Virus record (IMG/VR): IMGVR_UViG_3300025577_000015
Span: 1-49,681 of that record
DNA: 49,681 nt
Reading direction: 5' to 3' (one strand)
From: a virus
The notes under the pieces are model-generated. The model worked only from the letters and a program-made list of their open reading frames with translations. It did no database searches and was not told the origin of the DNA. Within the stretch, counting starts at the first letter, position 1. Each line of letters starts with the position of its first letter. A program made the position numbers and the translations under genes. Positions 1 to 7,625 of this stretch are shown in pieces.

Positions 1-2
1 AA

Positions 3-221
3 GTAACTAAAGAGATCCTGATCGTAGAATCAGAAGCGGTAGTCTATGCACAGTATAAACACCGAGAAGAAGAACTAATGGTAATGTTTAATCGCGGTGC
101 GACTTACACTTACTTTGATGTACCAACTCACGTATGGCGTGGATTACAGACCGCACATTCAGTCGGTAGCTTTGTAAGTAAACACATACGAATGAAGTTT
201 GAATTTAAACTTGCAGACTAA
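3..221 (+). CDS. KTSC-domain protein, C-terminal part (5' cut by window edge)
   Basis: An open frame of 72 codons enters from the left edge and stops at 219-221. Its translation has the KTSC-domain pattern: a hydrophobic strand with a Tyr, then LMVMFNRGATYTYFDVP, then a helix (VWRGLQTAHSVGSFV) and a final IRMKFEF strand. KTSC domains are short alpha/beta modules common in phages and in some bacterial proteins. Their biochemical role is unsettled; nucleic-acid association has been proposed. The true start lies outside the window. It precedes a run of small early genes on the same strand. I am fairly sure of the domain and cannot assign a function. Confidence 0.7.
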   Translation, partial: VTKEILIVESEAVVYAQYKHREEELMVMFNRGATYTYFDVPTHVWRGLQTAHSVGSFVSKHIRMKFEFKLAD

Positions 222-272
222 ACACGATCACTAATAGATAATACAATTGAATAATAACTAAATATATATAAT

Positions 273-638
273 ATGGAAATGACTAAAGAAGAATTACAAT
301 TAAAAGTAAACGAGCTAACACAATCACTAGACTCGTTCAACAAAAACACTGAAATGCTGAAGCAAGATCTAGCCGAAGCACAGCGTAAATTAAAAGTTGC
401 TGATCGACCTAGAATTTCATCGCTTCAAATGGATGAAATTAACGAAGCTATTCAAGAAGTTATTGGCAACATAGATTTCTCTGACACTAATGCTTATGAT
501 GTTGATTTTGAAATAGATTATGATAATAGGCTTGCAATTAGCAGTATAGAATTTAATCACGTGCATGATATAGCTGATGAGATATATTCTGCACTAGAAG
601 ATATGTTTAACATAACAACTACTGAAGATGAGAACTAA
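273..638 (+). CDS. small acidic protein with N-terminal coiled coil
   Basis: This 121-residue protein is not recognised. Residues about 4-45 form a heptad-like, Glu/Lys/Leu-rich coiled coil (KEELQLKVNELTQSL and onward). The remainder is a mixed, strongly acidic domain ending in EDEN. The leader is A/T-rich (ctaaatatatataat) with no Shine-Dalgarno sequence, like most starts here. The 3' end overlaps the next gene by 11 nt, so the two are probably translationally coupled in an early operon. No catalytic motif is visible. It could be a small regulator or an anti-host protein. Confidence 0.6.
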   Translation: MEMTKEELQLKVNELTQSLDSFNKNTEMLKQDLAEAQRKLKVADRPRISSLQMDEINEAIQEVIGNIDFSDTNAYDVDFEIDYDNRLAISSIEFNHVHDIADEIYSALEDMFNITTTEDEN

Positions 639-897
639 AGTAAGACAAATGTATACAAGGGGTGGTAATCCTGCCCCTAATCAGTTTTTGCTATACACAC
701 CTGACGGCACGTACTTTCAAAGTTACAACAGTACGATCGCTTTCCGTGATCACAACGGCAAAATACAATTAGACGAAGACACGTGGGATTACTCACGCAC
801 TACTGGTAAGTACCGCAATGAATTCTTGGGCGAATATAAAGATATGACTAAAGATAAAATACTATCTGGTGAATACCAGTTAACTAACTTAAATTAA
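628..897 (+). CDS. conserved small phage protein of unknown function
   Basis: This 89-residue protein starts inside the end of the previous gene (11 nt overlap). Its pattern NQFLLYTPDGTYFQSYNSTIAF, then a D-x-W-D-Y-S-R-T-T-G-K-Y-R-N-x-F-L-G block, is one I recognise from small hypothetical proteins in many phages. Strand-rich secondary structure is likely. Function is unknown and no catalytic residues stand out. It sits among early small genes and ends three bases before the next ATG. Confidence that it is a real gene is high because of the conserved-looking core and tight packing. Confidence 0.7.
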   Translation: MRTKVRQMYTRGGNPAPNQFLLYTPDGTYFQSYNSTIAFRDHNGKIQLDEDTWDYSRTTGKYRNEFLGEYKDMTKDKILSGEYQLTNLN

Positions 898-900
898 AGT

Positions 901-1140
901 ATGACAGAAGAAGAGATGAATAAGATCGTGGATATGATTGTAGAACAATTGTTTATACGTATTAACGACGAAGCTAAAGCGATGAATGAGGAGTTCATTA
1001 ATTCATTGCCTAGCAACGAAGAACAAATAATAGAATTAAGTTTACTTTTAAAACATTATGAAAGTACCGAAGACTATACAAATGCAGCTAATGTATTTGC
1101 TAAGATAAAATCCTTACAGTCTGGACACGATAAACAATAG
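901..1140 (+). CDS. small helical acidic protein, unknown
   Basis: This 79-residue, Glu-rich, probably all-helical protein begins MTEEEMNKIVDMIVEQLF and contains ELSLLLKHYESTEDYTNAANVFAKIKSL, which looks like a helical hairpin resembling a TPR unit. It follows the previous stop by three bases, as expected in a compact operon. I do not recognise the family. The coding call rests on position, spacing and the regular amphipathic composition. Confidence 0.6.
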   Translation: MTEEEMNKIVDMIVEQLFIRINDEAKAMNEEFINSLPSNEEQIIELSLLLKHYESTEDYTNAANVFAKIKSLQSGHDKQ

Positions 1141-1148
1141 ATAATAAT

Positions 1149-1262
1149 ATGGAAGAGATTGAAAAATTCAACGAGTGGATGCTAAAGATTAATAATAATT
1201 TTTTTGCAGATAACGAAGCTATGACTGAAGCATATAAAAAAATAAACAATGAAGAAATATAA
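1149..1262 (+). CDS. 37-residue micro-ORF upstream of the sigma-like gene
   Basis: A short frame starts with ATG at 1149 and ends with TAA at 1260-1262. It encodes a 37-residue peptide (MEEIEKFNEWMLKINNN and onward), rich in Glu, Asn and aromatic residues. It fills what would otherwise be a 108-base hole between two genes and overlaps the sigma-like gene start by 14 nt, the same overlap style seen elsewhere on this strand. It is either a real micropeptide or a leader ORF that couples translation of the sigma-like gene. No homology is recognised. Confidence 0.4.
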   Translation: MEEIEKFNEWMLKINNNFFADNEAMTEAYKKINNEEI

Positions 1263-1998
1263 TATAGATAACTATGTTAGATACCAAGAAGATCTAAAAA
1301 GATCCATGCCGGAAGGTTTATTCTGGGATGAATACACTAGAGATGAATTAATTATAAAGTTTATGCCTCTTGTAGAAAATTTAGCAAGAAAGTTTGCAAC
1401 ATCACAGCAAGCATCTGGTGTATTGAGTATAAATGATCTAATACAAGAAGGCAATAAAGGATTAACAATCGCTGTAGATAAATTAAACTGGGAGACGTTA
1501 AATGAATCAACAGACATGGAAAAAACTTTAAAGAGTTTCTTTAGCAAAAGAATCAAGGGGGCAATACGAAGAGCTATAGATATAAACAGAGGTGATATAA
1601 AAATACCTGAACACAAGCTTAATGCTATACGCAAAAATCCTAAAGATGAAAAAATGGTTGCTTTATTCTTTAACAGCGTATTCTCAAGCTACGACATAAA
1701 TCCTGCAGATGAAAATAACTTTGCGTATCAATTACCTGATACTTCAAAAAAATATAATATTGATCTGTTAAATATTTATTTGTTAGGTATAATGAAAGAA
1801 CATCTCACTCAAAAACAGTATGATGTAGTAAGATTATTTTATGGTTTAGATTGTGATAAACACTCTGCTAAAGAAATTGCTAGCTACATAAAATTAACTG
1901 TACCGACCGCAAATGTAATCGTGTCTCAGATAAAAAAAGAAGCAATTGACTGTCTAATCGCTAACGTTGACGCAACTCAAGTGATTGATTACCTTTAA
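1249..1998 (+). CDS. phage-encoded sigma-70-family RNA polymerase sigma factor
   Basis: This 249-residue protein has the layout of a small sigma-70 factor. Residues about 30-105 match region 2: LIIKFMPLVENLARKFA, then LSINDLIQEGNKGLTIAVDKLNW and KRIKGAIRRAI, the helices that bind core polymerase and melt the -10 element. Residues about 190-235 match the region 4 helix-turn-helix: LTQKQYDVVRLFYGLD, then SAKEIASYIKLTVPTANVIVSQI. A divergent linker lies between. It would bind host RNA polymerase and redirect it to phage promoters, plausibly those of the opposite-strand late block, though no polymerase gene is in the window to test this. The start at 1249 overlaps the upstream micro-ORF. Family assignment is confident; target promoters are unknown. 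Confidence 0.85.
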   Translation: MKKYNIDNYVRYQEDLKRSMPEGLFWDEYTRDELIIKFMPLVENLARKFATSQQASGVLSINDLIQEGNKGLTIAVDKLNWETLNESTDMEKTLKSFFSKRIKGAIRRAIDINRGDIKIPEHKLNAIRKNPKDEKMVALFFNSVFSSYDINPADENNFAYQLPDTSKKYNIDLLNIYLLGIMKEHLTQKQYDVVRLFYGLDCDKHSAKEIASYIKLTVPTANVIVSQIKKEAIDCLIANVDATQVIDYL

Positions 1999-2048
1999 GT
2001 TATGATCAAAATACGTAATTATATTAATAACAAAAACAAATAAATTAA

Positions 2049-2636
2049 ATGGCAAAAGAACAAAACAAAGGAAACTTAGAATTAAAATTAGCTATGATCC
2101 AAAAGGATATGAAAGCTAAAAAATCCAGGTACAATGGCTTTGGTAAATATTACTATCGAGCGGCTGAAGATATACTGGAAGCTGTTAAACCATTTTGTGT
2201 AAAGCACAATGTAACTGTAACCATAGACGAGGAGATGATTAGTATCGATCCACCTATTATAAGATCAACAGCAAGTATATTAGATGCGGATTTTACCGCT
2301 GCTATACGTGCCTCCGCAATCGTCGGTGTTGATTTACTCTCTAAAGGTATGTCTATGCCGCAAAAATACGGCGCAGCCTCTAGTTATGGCAAAAAATATG
2401 CTTTAGGTAATTTATTTCTTATTGACGACACAGCAGATGCAGATGCGTCTAATGATCACTCGGGTGCAACAGCTAAAGAAGAGATTACATCTAAAAAATC
2501 TGCATTGTATGCTAAAGCATTAAGGTTTATTGAAGGGGGAGGCGATCTAGAGGCTATATCTAAAAAGTATAAGATGACGGCTATAGTTAAGAAAGGACTA
2601 GAAGAAGCAATGCCTACTAAAACTGAAACACTATAA
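2049..2636 (+). CDS. ERF-family single-strand annealing protein
   Basis: This 195-residue protein matches the ERF (essential recombination function) superfamily. An N-terminal helix is followed by YYYRAAEDILEAVKPF, a strand region, and the diagnostic block around PQKYGAASSYGKKYALGNLFLIDDTADAD. ERF proteins form rings on single-stranded DNA and anneal complementary strands in phage recombination and genome concatenation. The next gene is a RecB-like exonuclease coupled by a TAATG overlap, the usual annealase/exonuclease pairing, which supports the call. The leader (aaataaattaa) lacks a Shine-Dalgarno sequence. Residues beyond about 140 are variable, as is typical of the family. Confidence 0.88.
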   Translation: MAKEQNKGNLELKLAMIQKDMKAKKSRYNGFGKYYYRAAEDILEAVKPFCVKHNVTVTIDEEMISIDPPIIRSTASILDADFTAAIRASAIVGVDLLSKGMSMPQKYGAASSYGKKYALGNLFLIDDTADADASNDHSGATAKEEITSKKSALYAKALRFIEGGGDLEAISKKYKMTAIVKKGLEEAMPTKTETL

Positions 2637-3388
2637 TGACAGAAAATGAACAGAAAAAAGTAATTGAATTACTTAGAAGCGATGAAGAATATTATGACGG
2701 TGTAGGTAAACAGTATAGATCAAACTCTGATATATATAAGTTACTTAATGATCCTGAGCAATTCGGAAAGCCGACTGAACAGAATATAAACTTTATAATT
2801 GGCGGATATATACACACCGCAATACTTGAGCCTGAAAAGCTAGAAGCTAATTATCCTATATCAGAAGGTACAAGCAGGCTAACTAAAGTATACAAACAAG
2901 ATGTTGCAGACAACAACGGCAAGATGATGATCTTACGTAAGGAAGTTGAGAAGTGCGACGCAATGATTAATAAAATAAAAAACAATTCAGTATGTCAATC
3001 TTTATTAGAAGGCGAGCAGGTTATATACGAAGAACCTGGAATCAAAAAAATAAATAATACTTGGTGGAAAGGTAAAGCCGACTGTATTAACAAAGATCAA
3101 GGTTTACTTGTAGATATAAAAACTACAGGTGATATTAATAATTTTAAAAAGAGTGCAAATATATATAACTACGACAGCCAAGCGTATATATATAAAGAGA
3201 TATTCGGGCACGAGCTTGTATTCCTAGTTATATGTAAGAAGACACATCAAATAGGTATATACAGCTGCTCAGATGAGTTCTACGAAAGAGGTGAACAAAA
3301 AGTTATAGATGCAATGGTTGCGTACGAGAAACTAATGAACGATCCATTGTTTGACTTGAAAGACTACGTTAAAATAGATAGGCTATAA
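2636..3388 (+). CDS. PD-(D/E)XK (RecB/YqaJ-like) exonuclease
   Basis: This 250-residue protein carries RecB-family nuclease motifs. These are G56-x3-H60, the acidic residue D149 in KGKADC, the D160-I-K162 core of VDIKTT, and the Q182-x3-Y186 motif in SQAYIY. Such enzymes resect double-stranded DNA ends to give the single strands on which the partner annealase acts. The start codon shares a base with the ERF stop codon (TAATG), so the two are co-translated. The length fits phage exodeoxyribonuclease VIII-like proteins without the N-terminal extension. The family is confident; polarity of digestion is not visible. Confidence 0.85.
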   Translation: MTENEQKKVIELLRSDEEYYDGVGKQYRSNSDIYKLLNDPEQFGKPTEQNINFIIGGYIHTAILEPEKLEANYPISEGTSRLTKVYKQDVADNNGKMMILRKEVEKCDAMINKIKNNSVCQSLLEGEQVIYEEPGIKKINNTWWKGKADCINKDQGLLVDIKTTGDINNFKKSANIYNYDSQAYIYKEIFGHELVFLVICKKTHQIGIYSCSDEFYERGEQKVIDAMVAYEKLMNDPLFDLKDYVKIDRL

Positions 3389-3423
3389 CTCTTACAGTAC
3401 GAACACGAATACAAAATGATAAT

Positions 3424-3624
3424 ATGAATGTAAAACAATTAATAACTAAATTTAATCCAATGAGAAGATCAAAACAAACCTGCACTGTAACAGGTATGAA
3501 AACTACAGCAGATAACTTTTATACTAACCAGACCCATGTAAAAGCCGTTGATAACCTTCGACGAAACACGGGAGCAACAAAGGACCAACTAAAGAGAATG
3601 TTTAATCAATTACAAGCGTATTAA
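3424..3624 (+). CDS. small basic protein next to SSB, unknown
   Basis: This 66-residue, Lys/Arg-rich protein contains a single CTVTGM motif followed by ADNFYTNQTHVKAVDNLRR and a C-terminal helix (KDQLKRMFNQL). I have a general impression of similar small phage proteins but no function. The position directly before an SSB-like protein and after the recombination pair suggests a role in replication or recombination. The composition would suit nucleic-acid binding. One cysteine is not enough for zinc chelation. Confidence 0.55.
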   Translation: MNVKQLITKFNPMRRSKQTCTVTGMKTTADNFYTNQTHVKAVDNLRRNTGATKDQLKRMFNQLQAY

Positions 3625-3626
3625 TT

Positions 3627-3935
3627 ATGGCAAGTATTATGAAAGCAAATATAGATCTTAATAAAATCCCTAAGGATAAGATCTATCAAGGAAAGAAAGG
3701 TAAGTACCTACCTATTACAATAACAATTAACGATGAGCCTGGTAACTATGGAGACAGTGGGCCTATCATAGTCGAACAAACTAAAGAAGAGCGCGAGGCT
3801 AAAGTTGATAAAGTTTACTTAGGTAATGTAAAAATTGTATGGACAAACGGCACGAACGTTGATGTAGCCCCACGAGAAGCTGGTGCTCCTCAAGCTGCAG
3901 CTGCCCCAATGCCGGCAGACGATCTACCTTTTTAA
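3627..3935 (+). CDS. SSB-like single-stranded DNA-binding protein
   Basis: This 102-residue protein has a short beta-rich core (KGKYLPITITINDEP, then VDKVYLGNVKIVW), an Ala/Pro-rich flexible linker, and the C-terminal tip DDLPF. An acidic tip ending in Pro-Phe is the hallmark by which SSB proteins recruit replication and repair partners. The core is shorter than bacterial SSB but fits a compact OB-type fold. Its place between recombination genes and the primase-helicase agrees. The tail is seen directly; the OB fold is inferred. It ends in a TAATG overlap with a micro-gene. Confidence 0.75.
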   Translation: MASIMKANIDLNKIPKDKIYQGKKGKYLPITITINDEPGNYGDSGPIIVEQTKEEREAKVDKVYLGNVKIVWTNGTNVDVAPREAGAPQAAAAPMPADDLPF

Positions 3936-4021
3936 TGGAATGCGAAATGTGTGGGCTAATAATATCGCAAGAGGAATATAACTTTTGCGATATATGCTCA
4001 GAATGCAGAGATGGAGAATAA
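3935..4021 (+). CDS. 28-residue zinc-finger micro-protein
   Basis: The start ATG at 3935 shares its A with the SSB stop codon, and TAA lies at 4019-4021. The peptide has five cysteines in 28 residues: C3-x2-C6, then C18-x2-C21-x2-C24. This paired-CxxC arrangement is that of a minimal zinc ribbon. It fills the space between SSB and the primase and ends 17 bases before the primase ATG. The cysteine pattern is unlikely to arise by chance in a non-coding gap. Function is unknown; nucleic-acid or protein binding beside the replication proteins is plausible. Confidence 0.6.
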   Translation: MECEMCGLIISQEEYNFCDICSECRDGE

Positions 4022-4038
4022 TAATTAAATTAAATTAA

Positions 4039-5751
4039 ATGCAAGAAATAGAGATCAATGGATTTGCAATTGACGAGTTCAATGTGCATAAGCTTGAAGA
4101 AGGCAAGAAGCAGGGTGTATGTCCTGTTTGTTCCCACGATAGAAAGCCCAAGAATCAGAAGGCTAAATGTGCGTCTTATGATTGGGAACGTGGTCTCGGT
4201 ACTTGTCATAATTGTAATAAATCATTCCAGCTACATACGTACCAGCGTAAAGGCAAAGCGGAAAAGGTATACCAAAAGCCTGTTGTTCCCGATGCTATAC
4301 GTTCGCCTGGCACCAAAGTACAAGAATGGTTTAAAACTCGCGGTATATCTCAGGAAACCCTTACTGATCTTAAAATTAGTGAGGGTCCTGAATATATGCC
4401 TCAGACCGGTAAAACCGAGAATGTAATAAAGTTCAATTATTTTATGGGCGGCGAATTAACTAATGTTAAATACCGAGATGGAAGAAAGAACTTTAAATTA
4501 TATAAGGGTGCTGAAAAAGTATTCTATAATATAGATAGTATAGTAGGATATGAATATTGTGTTATAGTTGAAGGCGAAATGGATGTTTTAGCGCTGCACG
4601 AAGCAGGTATATCAAACGCTATATCTGTACCTAATGGTGCAACGCTTAATACAAACAACTTAGATTACTTAGACAGTTGTATAGATTATTTTGAAGATAA
4701 AGAAAAAATAATATTAGCTGTTGATTCTGATGAAGCAGGTCAAGCATTGCAAGCGGAATTAATAAGAAGGTTAGGATCAGAAGTATGTTATATAGCTACA
4801 TTTGATGATTGTAAAGATGCAAATGAATACTTACTTAAATATGGAAAAGAAAAACTATCAGAGCGTATTTCAGGATCAAGACCAGTACCGCTGGAGAATG
4901 TTACAACGTTCAGGGATATTGAAGATGAAGTCACTGACTTTGTTAGGAATGGTTTTAAACCTGGCTTTCAAGTTGGTTTACAAAACTTTGACGATATATT
5001 TTCGACGTATACTGGTCAGTTTATTACTGTCACTGGGATACCGTCTTCGGGAAAGTCAGATTTCGTGGATCAAATGGTTGTCGGATACAACGCTAACTAT
5101 GGCTGGAAGACAGCTTTCGCATCTCCGGAAAACGTACCAACATATCTACACGCTCATAAGTTGATGCGTAAGACTTGGCAAGGTATGCCGAGTGCAGAAG
5201 ATATTGGAGGAGACAAATGGAATCAAGTGGCAGATCATTGTAACAGTAATTACTTCCACATAGATATGGAACGTTACACGCTGGAATCTGTACTTCGTAA
5301 AGGAGCAGAGCTTGTTAAGCGCAAAGGTATTAAGTGCTTGGTAATAGATCCATTTAATAAAGTAAGAGACGTAGATTGTAAGACGGAAGATGTTAATCGT
5401 TATACAATGGAGTACTTAAGTAAGATTGAAATCTTTGCTAAAAAGTATGATGTTCTTGTATTTATAGTAGCTCACCCTACTAAAATGTATAAAGGTTCTA
5501 ATGGTAAAATTGAAGAACCTACAATGTACAATATTAAAGGTGGTGGTGAATGGTATGATGCTTCTTATCATGGTTTATTAATACACAGAGACTACGAAGC
5601 CAAAACTGTTAAAGCTAAAGTACTAAAAGTTAAGTTTCAAAACTTAGGAGAGAATGGTGCTGAAGCTCATTTTAAATGGGAGCCTCGATCAGGTTGTTTT
5701 ATTCCGCACGAACAAATAGATATTGGCGACGATAAAATGCCTTGGGAATAA
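4039..5751 (+). CDS. bifunctional DNA primase-helicase (T7 gp4 type)
   Basis: This 570-residue protein has three modules in order. An N-terminal zinc site is formed by C28-x2-C31 and C56-x2-C59. A TOPRIM primase domain has E179 in IVEGEMDVLALHEAG and the acidic pair D229/D231 in AVDSDEAG. A DnaB/RecA-like helicase has Walker A GIPSSGKS at 333-340, Walker B CLVIDPFNKV near 433-442, and a VAHP sensor near 478-480. It would unwind the replication fork and lay down RNA primers. The length and order match phage T7 gp4-like enzymes. The leader is taattaaattaaattaa, purely A/T. A downstream gene is coupled by TAATG. Very confident. Confidence 0.95.
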   Translation: MQEIEINGFAIDEFNVHKLEEGKKQGVCPVCSHDRKPKNQKAKCASYDWERGLGTCHNCNKSFQLHTYQRKGKAEKVYQKPVVPDAIRSPGTKVQEWFKTRGISQETLTDLKISEGPEYMPQTGKTENVIKFNYFMGGELTNVKYRDGRKNFKLYKGAEKVFYNIDSIVGYEYCVIVEGEMDVLALHEAGISNAISVPNGATLNTNNLDYLDSCIDYFEDKEKIILAVDSDEAGQALQAELIRRLGSEVCYIATFDDCKDANEYLLKYGKEKLSERISGSRPVPLENVTTFRDIEDEVTDFVRNGFKPGFQVGLQNFDDIFSTYTGQFITVTGIPSSGKSDFVDQMVVGYNANYGWKTAFASPENVPTYLHAHKLMRKTWQGMPSAEDIGGDKWNQVADHCNSNYFHIDMERYTLESVLRKGAELVKRKGIKCLVIDPFNKVRDVDCKTEDVNRYTMEYLSKIEIFAKKYDVLVFIVAHPTKMYKGSNGKIEEPTMYNIKGGGEWYDASYHGLLIHRDYEAKTVKAKVLKVKFQNLGENGAEAHFKWEPRSGCFIPHEQIDIGDDKMPWE

Positions 5752-5996
5752 TGGCTAAGAAGCGTAAGATTGATATGGGCAAGCCTGGATACGATAAAGA
5801 TGATTGGGAAGCGTTACACTGGTGTATTGAAAACAATATAGCAATTGCACCTTATGCGAAATCAACAACTGAGTGGTACGTGGATATATCAAACAAAGGT
5901 AAGACAAGCAGAGACCCTAATGCTTATGGCAAAACCGAAATATGGGAAAAGATATTTGAATACTGTAAATATTATTATGACAAACATAGAAGATGA
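5751..5996 (+). CDS. small conserved phage protein, unknown
   Basis: This is an 81-residue basic protein. I place the start at the ATG at 5751, which overlaps the primase stop (TAATG), rather than at an in-frame TTG at 5742 inside the primase gene. The sequence contains DKDDWEALHWCIENNIAIAPYAKST, TEWYVDI and a C-terminal helix with EIWEKIFEYCKYYYDKHRR. There are two cysteines with no paired metal site. It overlaps the next gene (thyA) by 20 nt. Function is unknown; the position between primase and thyA suggests a replication accessory role. Confidence 0.6.
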   Translation: MAKKRKIDMGKPGYDKDDWEALHWCIENNIAIAPYAKSTTEWYVDISNKGKTSRDPNAYGKTEIWEKIFEYCKYYYDKHRR

Positions 5997-6801
5997 ATAT
6001 AAAGAGCTTATGTCAGAGATACTCCACAGAGGATCTGATAAGAAGGATAGAACAGGAACAGGGACGAAGTCTGTCTTCGGAAGAACGATCAGGCATGATA
6101 TGTCACTTGGATTCCCTTTACTTACATCAAAGAAGATAAGTTTTAATGCAGCAAGAACTGAATTGCTTTGGATATTAAATGGTAGAACTGATCTAGAATA
6201 CTTAGAAGCCGGGGGTGTTAAGTATTGGAGACCAGATTATGAACGCTCTGGTAGAACAGACGGAACGCTTGGGCCTGTGTACGGAAAACAATGGCGCAAT
6301 TTTAACGGAGTAGACCAGCTTTATAATTTAGTCGATGCTATACGTTACGATTCTGATAGCCGTCGTATGATGGTTTCAGCTTGGAATGTTAGCGAGCTAA
6401 AAGATATGGCTTTACCGCCCTGTCATTATGGCTTTCAAGTTTATGTAAACAACGGTGTTATGGATCTAATGTGGCAACAAAGATCAGCTGACGTTTTTCT
6501 TGGTCTGCCGTACGATATTGCAATGTATGGCTTACTACTCGAGATGTTAGCCAAAGGCTCTGATTTGATCCCTGGGCAGCTAATAGGACAGCTTGGAGAC
6601 TGTCATTTATATAATAATCATTTAGATCAAGCTAAAGAATATTTAAGTAGGCCAAGAAGGGTTATACCTTCTTTAAAATTGCATAGAAGTATTCATAATA
6701 ATGCGCTTGAAGGTGTTAATATTCCGGACGCTGAAGATATTGAATTAATCGGATATAATCCTTTACCAGCTATTAAAGCTCCATTGAGTGTTGGCAAATA
6801 A
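5977..6801 (+). CDS. thyA: thymidylate synthase (ThyA, folate-dependent)
   Basis: This 274-residue enzyme makes dTMP from dUMP with methylenetetrahydrofolate. Signature elements are DRTGTGTKSVFG near 24-35, RRMMVSAWN near 129-137, the catalytic Cys149 in ALPPCHYGF, QRSADVFLGLPYDIA, and GDCHLYNNHLDQ. The open frame extends upstream into the preceding gene. The ATG at 5977 gives the normal ThyA length and N-terminus, so I chose it over the TTG at 5845. It stands with MazG-like and ribonucleotide reductase genes as a dNTP-supply cluster. Many phages carry ThyX instead, so the classic ThyA form is worth noting. All active-site elements appear intact. Confidence 0.95.
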   Translation: MTNIEDEYKELMSEILHRGSDKKDRTGTGTKSVFGRTIRHDMSLGFPLLTSKKISFNAARTELLWILNGRTDLEYLEAGGVKYWRPDYERSGRTDGTLGPVYGKQWRNFNGVDQLYNLVDAIRYDSDSRRMMVSAWNVSELKDMALPPCHYGFQVYVNNGVMDLMWQQRSADVFLGLPYDIAMYGLLLEMLAKGSDLIPGQLIGQLGDCHLYNNHLDQAKEYLSRPRRVIPSLKLHRSIHNNALEGVNIPDAEDIELIGYNPLPAIKAPLSVGK

Positions 6802-6809
6802 AAACAAAT

Positions 6810-7625
6810 ATGTATTACTTATATCACATTCCGGGTAAAAAAATCGGAGTTACACGTAATCTTAATAAGAGAGTTACGGAGAAGCAAGGCTATACTCCAG
6901 ACGAATACGAAGTTCTACTTACTAGCGATGACATAAATCTTGTGTCCCACTTGGAAATAGAACTTCAAAAGTCTTTGGGCTATAAAGTTGACAGGCAATT
7001 ATATAAAAATTTAATTAATAAAAATCAAAATCAAATGAGAATAAACGTTACAGAACAAACGACTACATTCCCGTGCCCCGTAAGAAAACTGAAGGGTAGG
7101 CTAATGGATAACATTGGCATGGAATGGGAAACATCATACGGAACACATAAGTTAGATACTAACACTATAGACTGGATAGTAAGGCACGCTAATACTTCAA
7201 TGTACAACTCTGAAAGATGCTACATATACAATAAAGCTTTATCTATACCCGCTGAACAATGTGTTACAAAAAACAAAGATTGCGAAAGATTTGACCTAAT
7301 ACGTGATTGGGCAGACGAAAGAGGTATATATGCTAAGGGTAATACGCATACGCAATATGTTAAACTTATGGAAGAAGCAGGCGAACTAGCGCAGTCGTTA
7401 TTAAAACAAGACGATCACGAAACGTGGGATGCTATTGGAGATATGGTTGTAGTACTTACTAACCTAGCCCGTATGACAGGTAAAGATATTGAGGATTGTA
7501 TAGATGGCGCTTACCGTGAAATATCTGAACGTAAAGGTAGTATGATCAACGGCACGTTTGTAAAAGAAGAGCCTAAGAAAGAAGTACACGAGTTATTAAG
7601 AACCTTTGCTAAATCAGTACTATAA
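6810..7625 (+). CDS. GIY-YIG-like / MazG-like pyrophosphohydrolase fusion
   Basis: This 271-residue protein has at least two domains. Residues 1-70 resemble a GIY-YIG nuclease core: MYYLYHI strand, KKIGVTRNLNKRV, and a later Glu in SHLEIELQ. Residues about 80-160 are a Cys-containing region I do not recognise (FPCPVRKLKGRLMD and onward). Residues about 165-250 are a MazG-like all-alpha NTP pyrophosphohydrolase: KLMEEAGELA (E188, E189, E192), then ETWDAIGDMVVVL (E204, D207, D211). MazG-like enzymes hydrolyse nucleotides such as dUTP or (p)ppGpp-type substrates; the substrate here is unknown. The gene lies in the dNTP cluster and is TAATG-coupled to the next. The MazG part is confident, the GIY-YIG part moderately so. 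Confidence 0.78.
   Translation: MYYLYHIPGKKIGVTRNLNKRVTEKQGYTPDEYEVLLTSDDINLVSHLEIELQKSLGYKVDRQLYKNLINKNQNQMRINVTEQTTTFPCPVRKLKGRLMDNIGMEWETSYGTHKLDTNTIDWIVRHANTSMYNSERCYIYNKALSIPAEQCVTKNKDCERFDLIRDWADERGIYAKGNTHTQYVKLMEEAGELAQSLLKQDDHETWDAIGDMVVVLTNLARMTGKDIEDCIDGAYREISERKGSMINGTFVKEEPKKEVHELLRTFAKSVL

Noticed and set aside
2002-2043. 13-codon ATG frame between the sigma-like and ERF genes
   Set aside because: Too short, low complexity (Asn/Lys/Ile), and the region is better read as an A/T-rich leader.
5845-5976. N-terminal extension of thymidylate synthase from a TTG start
   Set aside because: It would overlap the upstream gene almost entirely and adds 44 residues that do not belong to ThyA.
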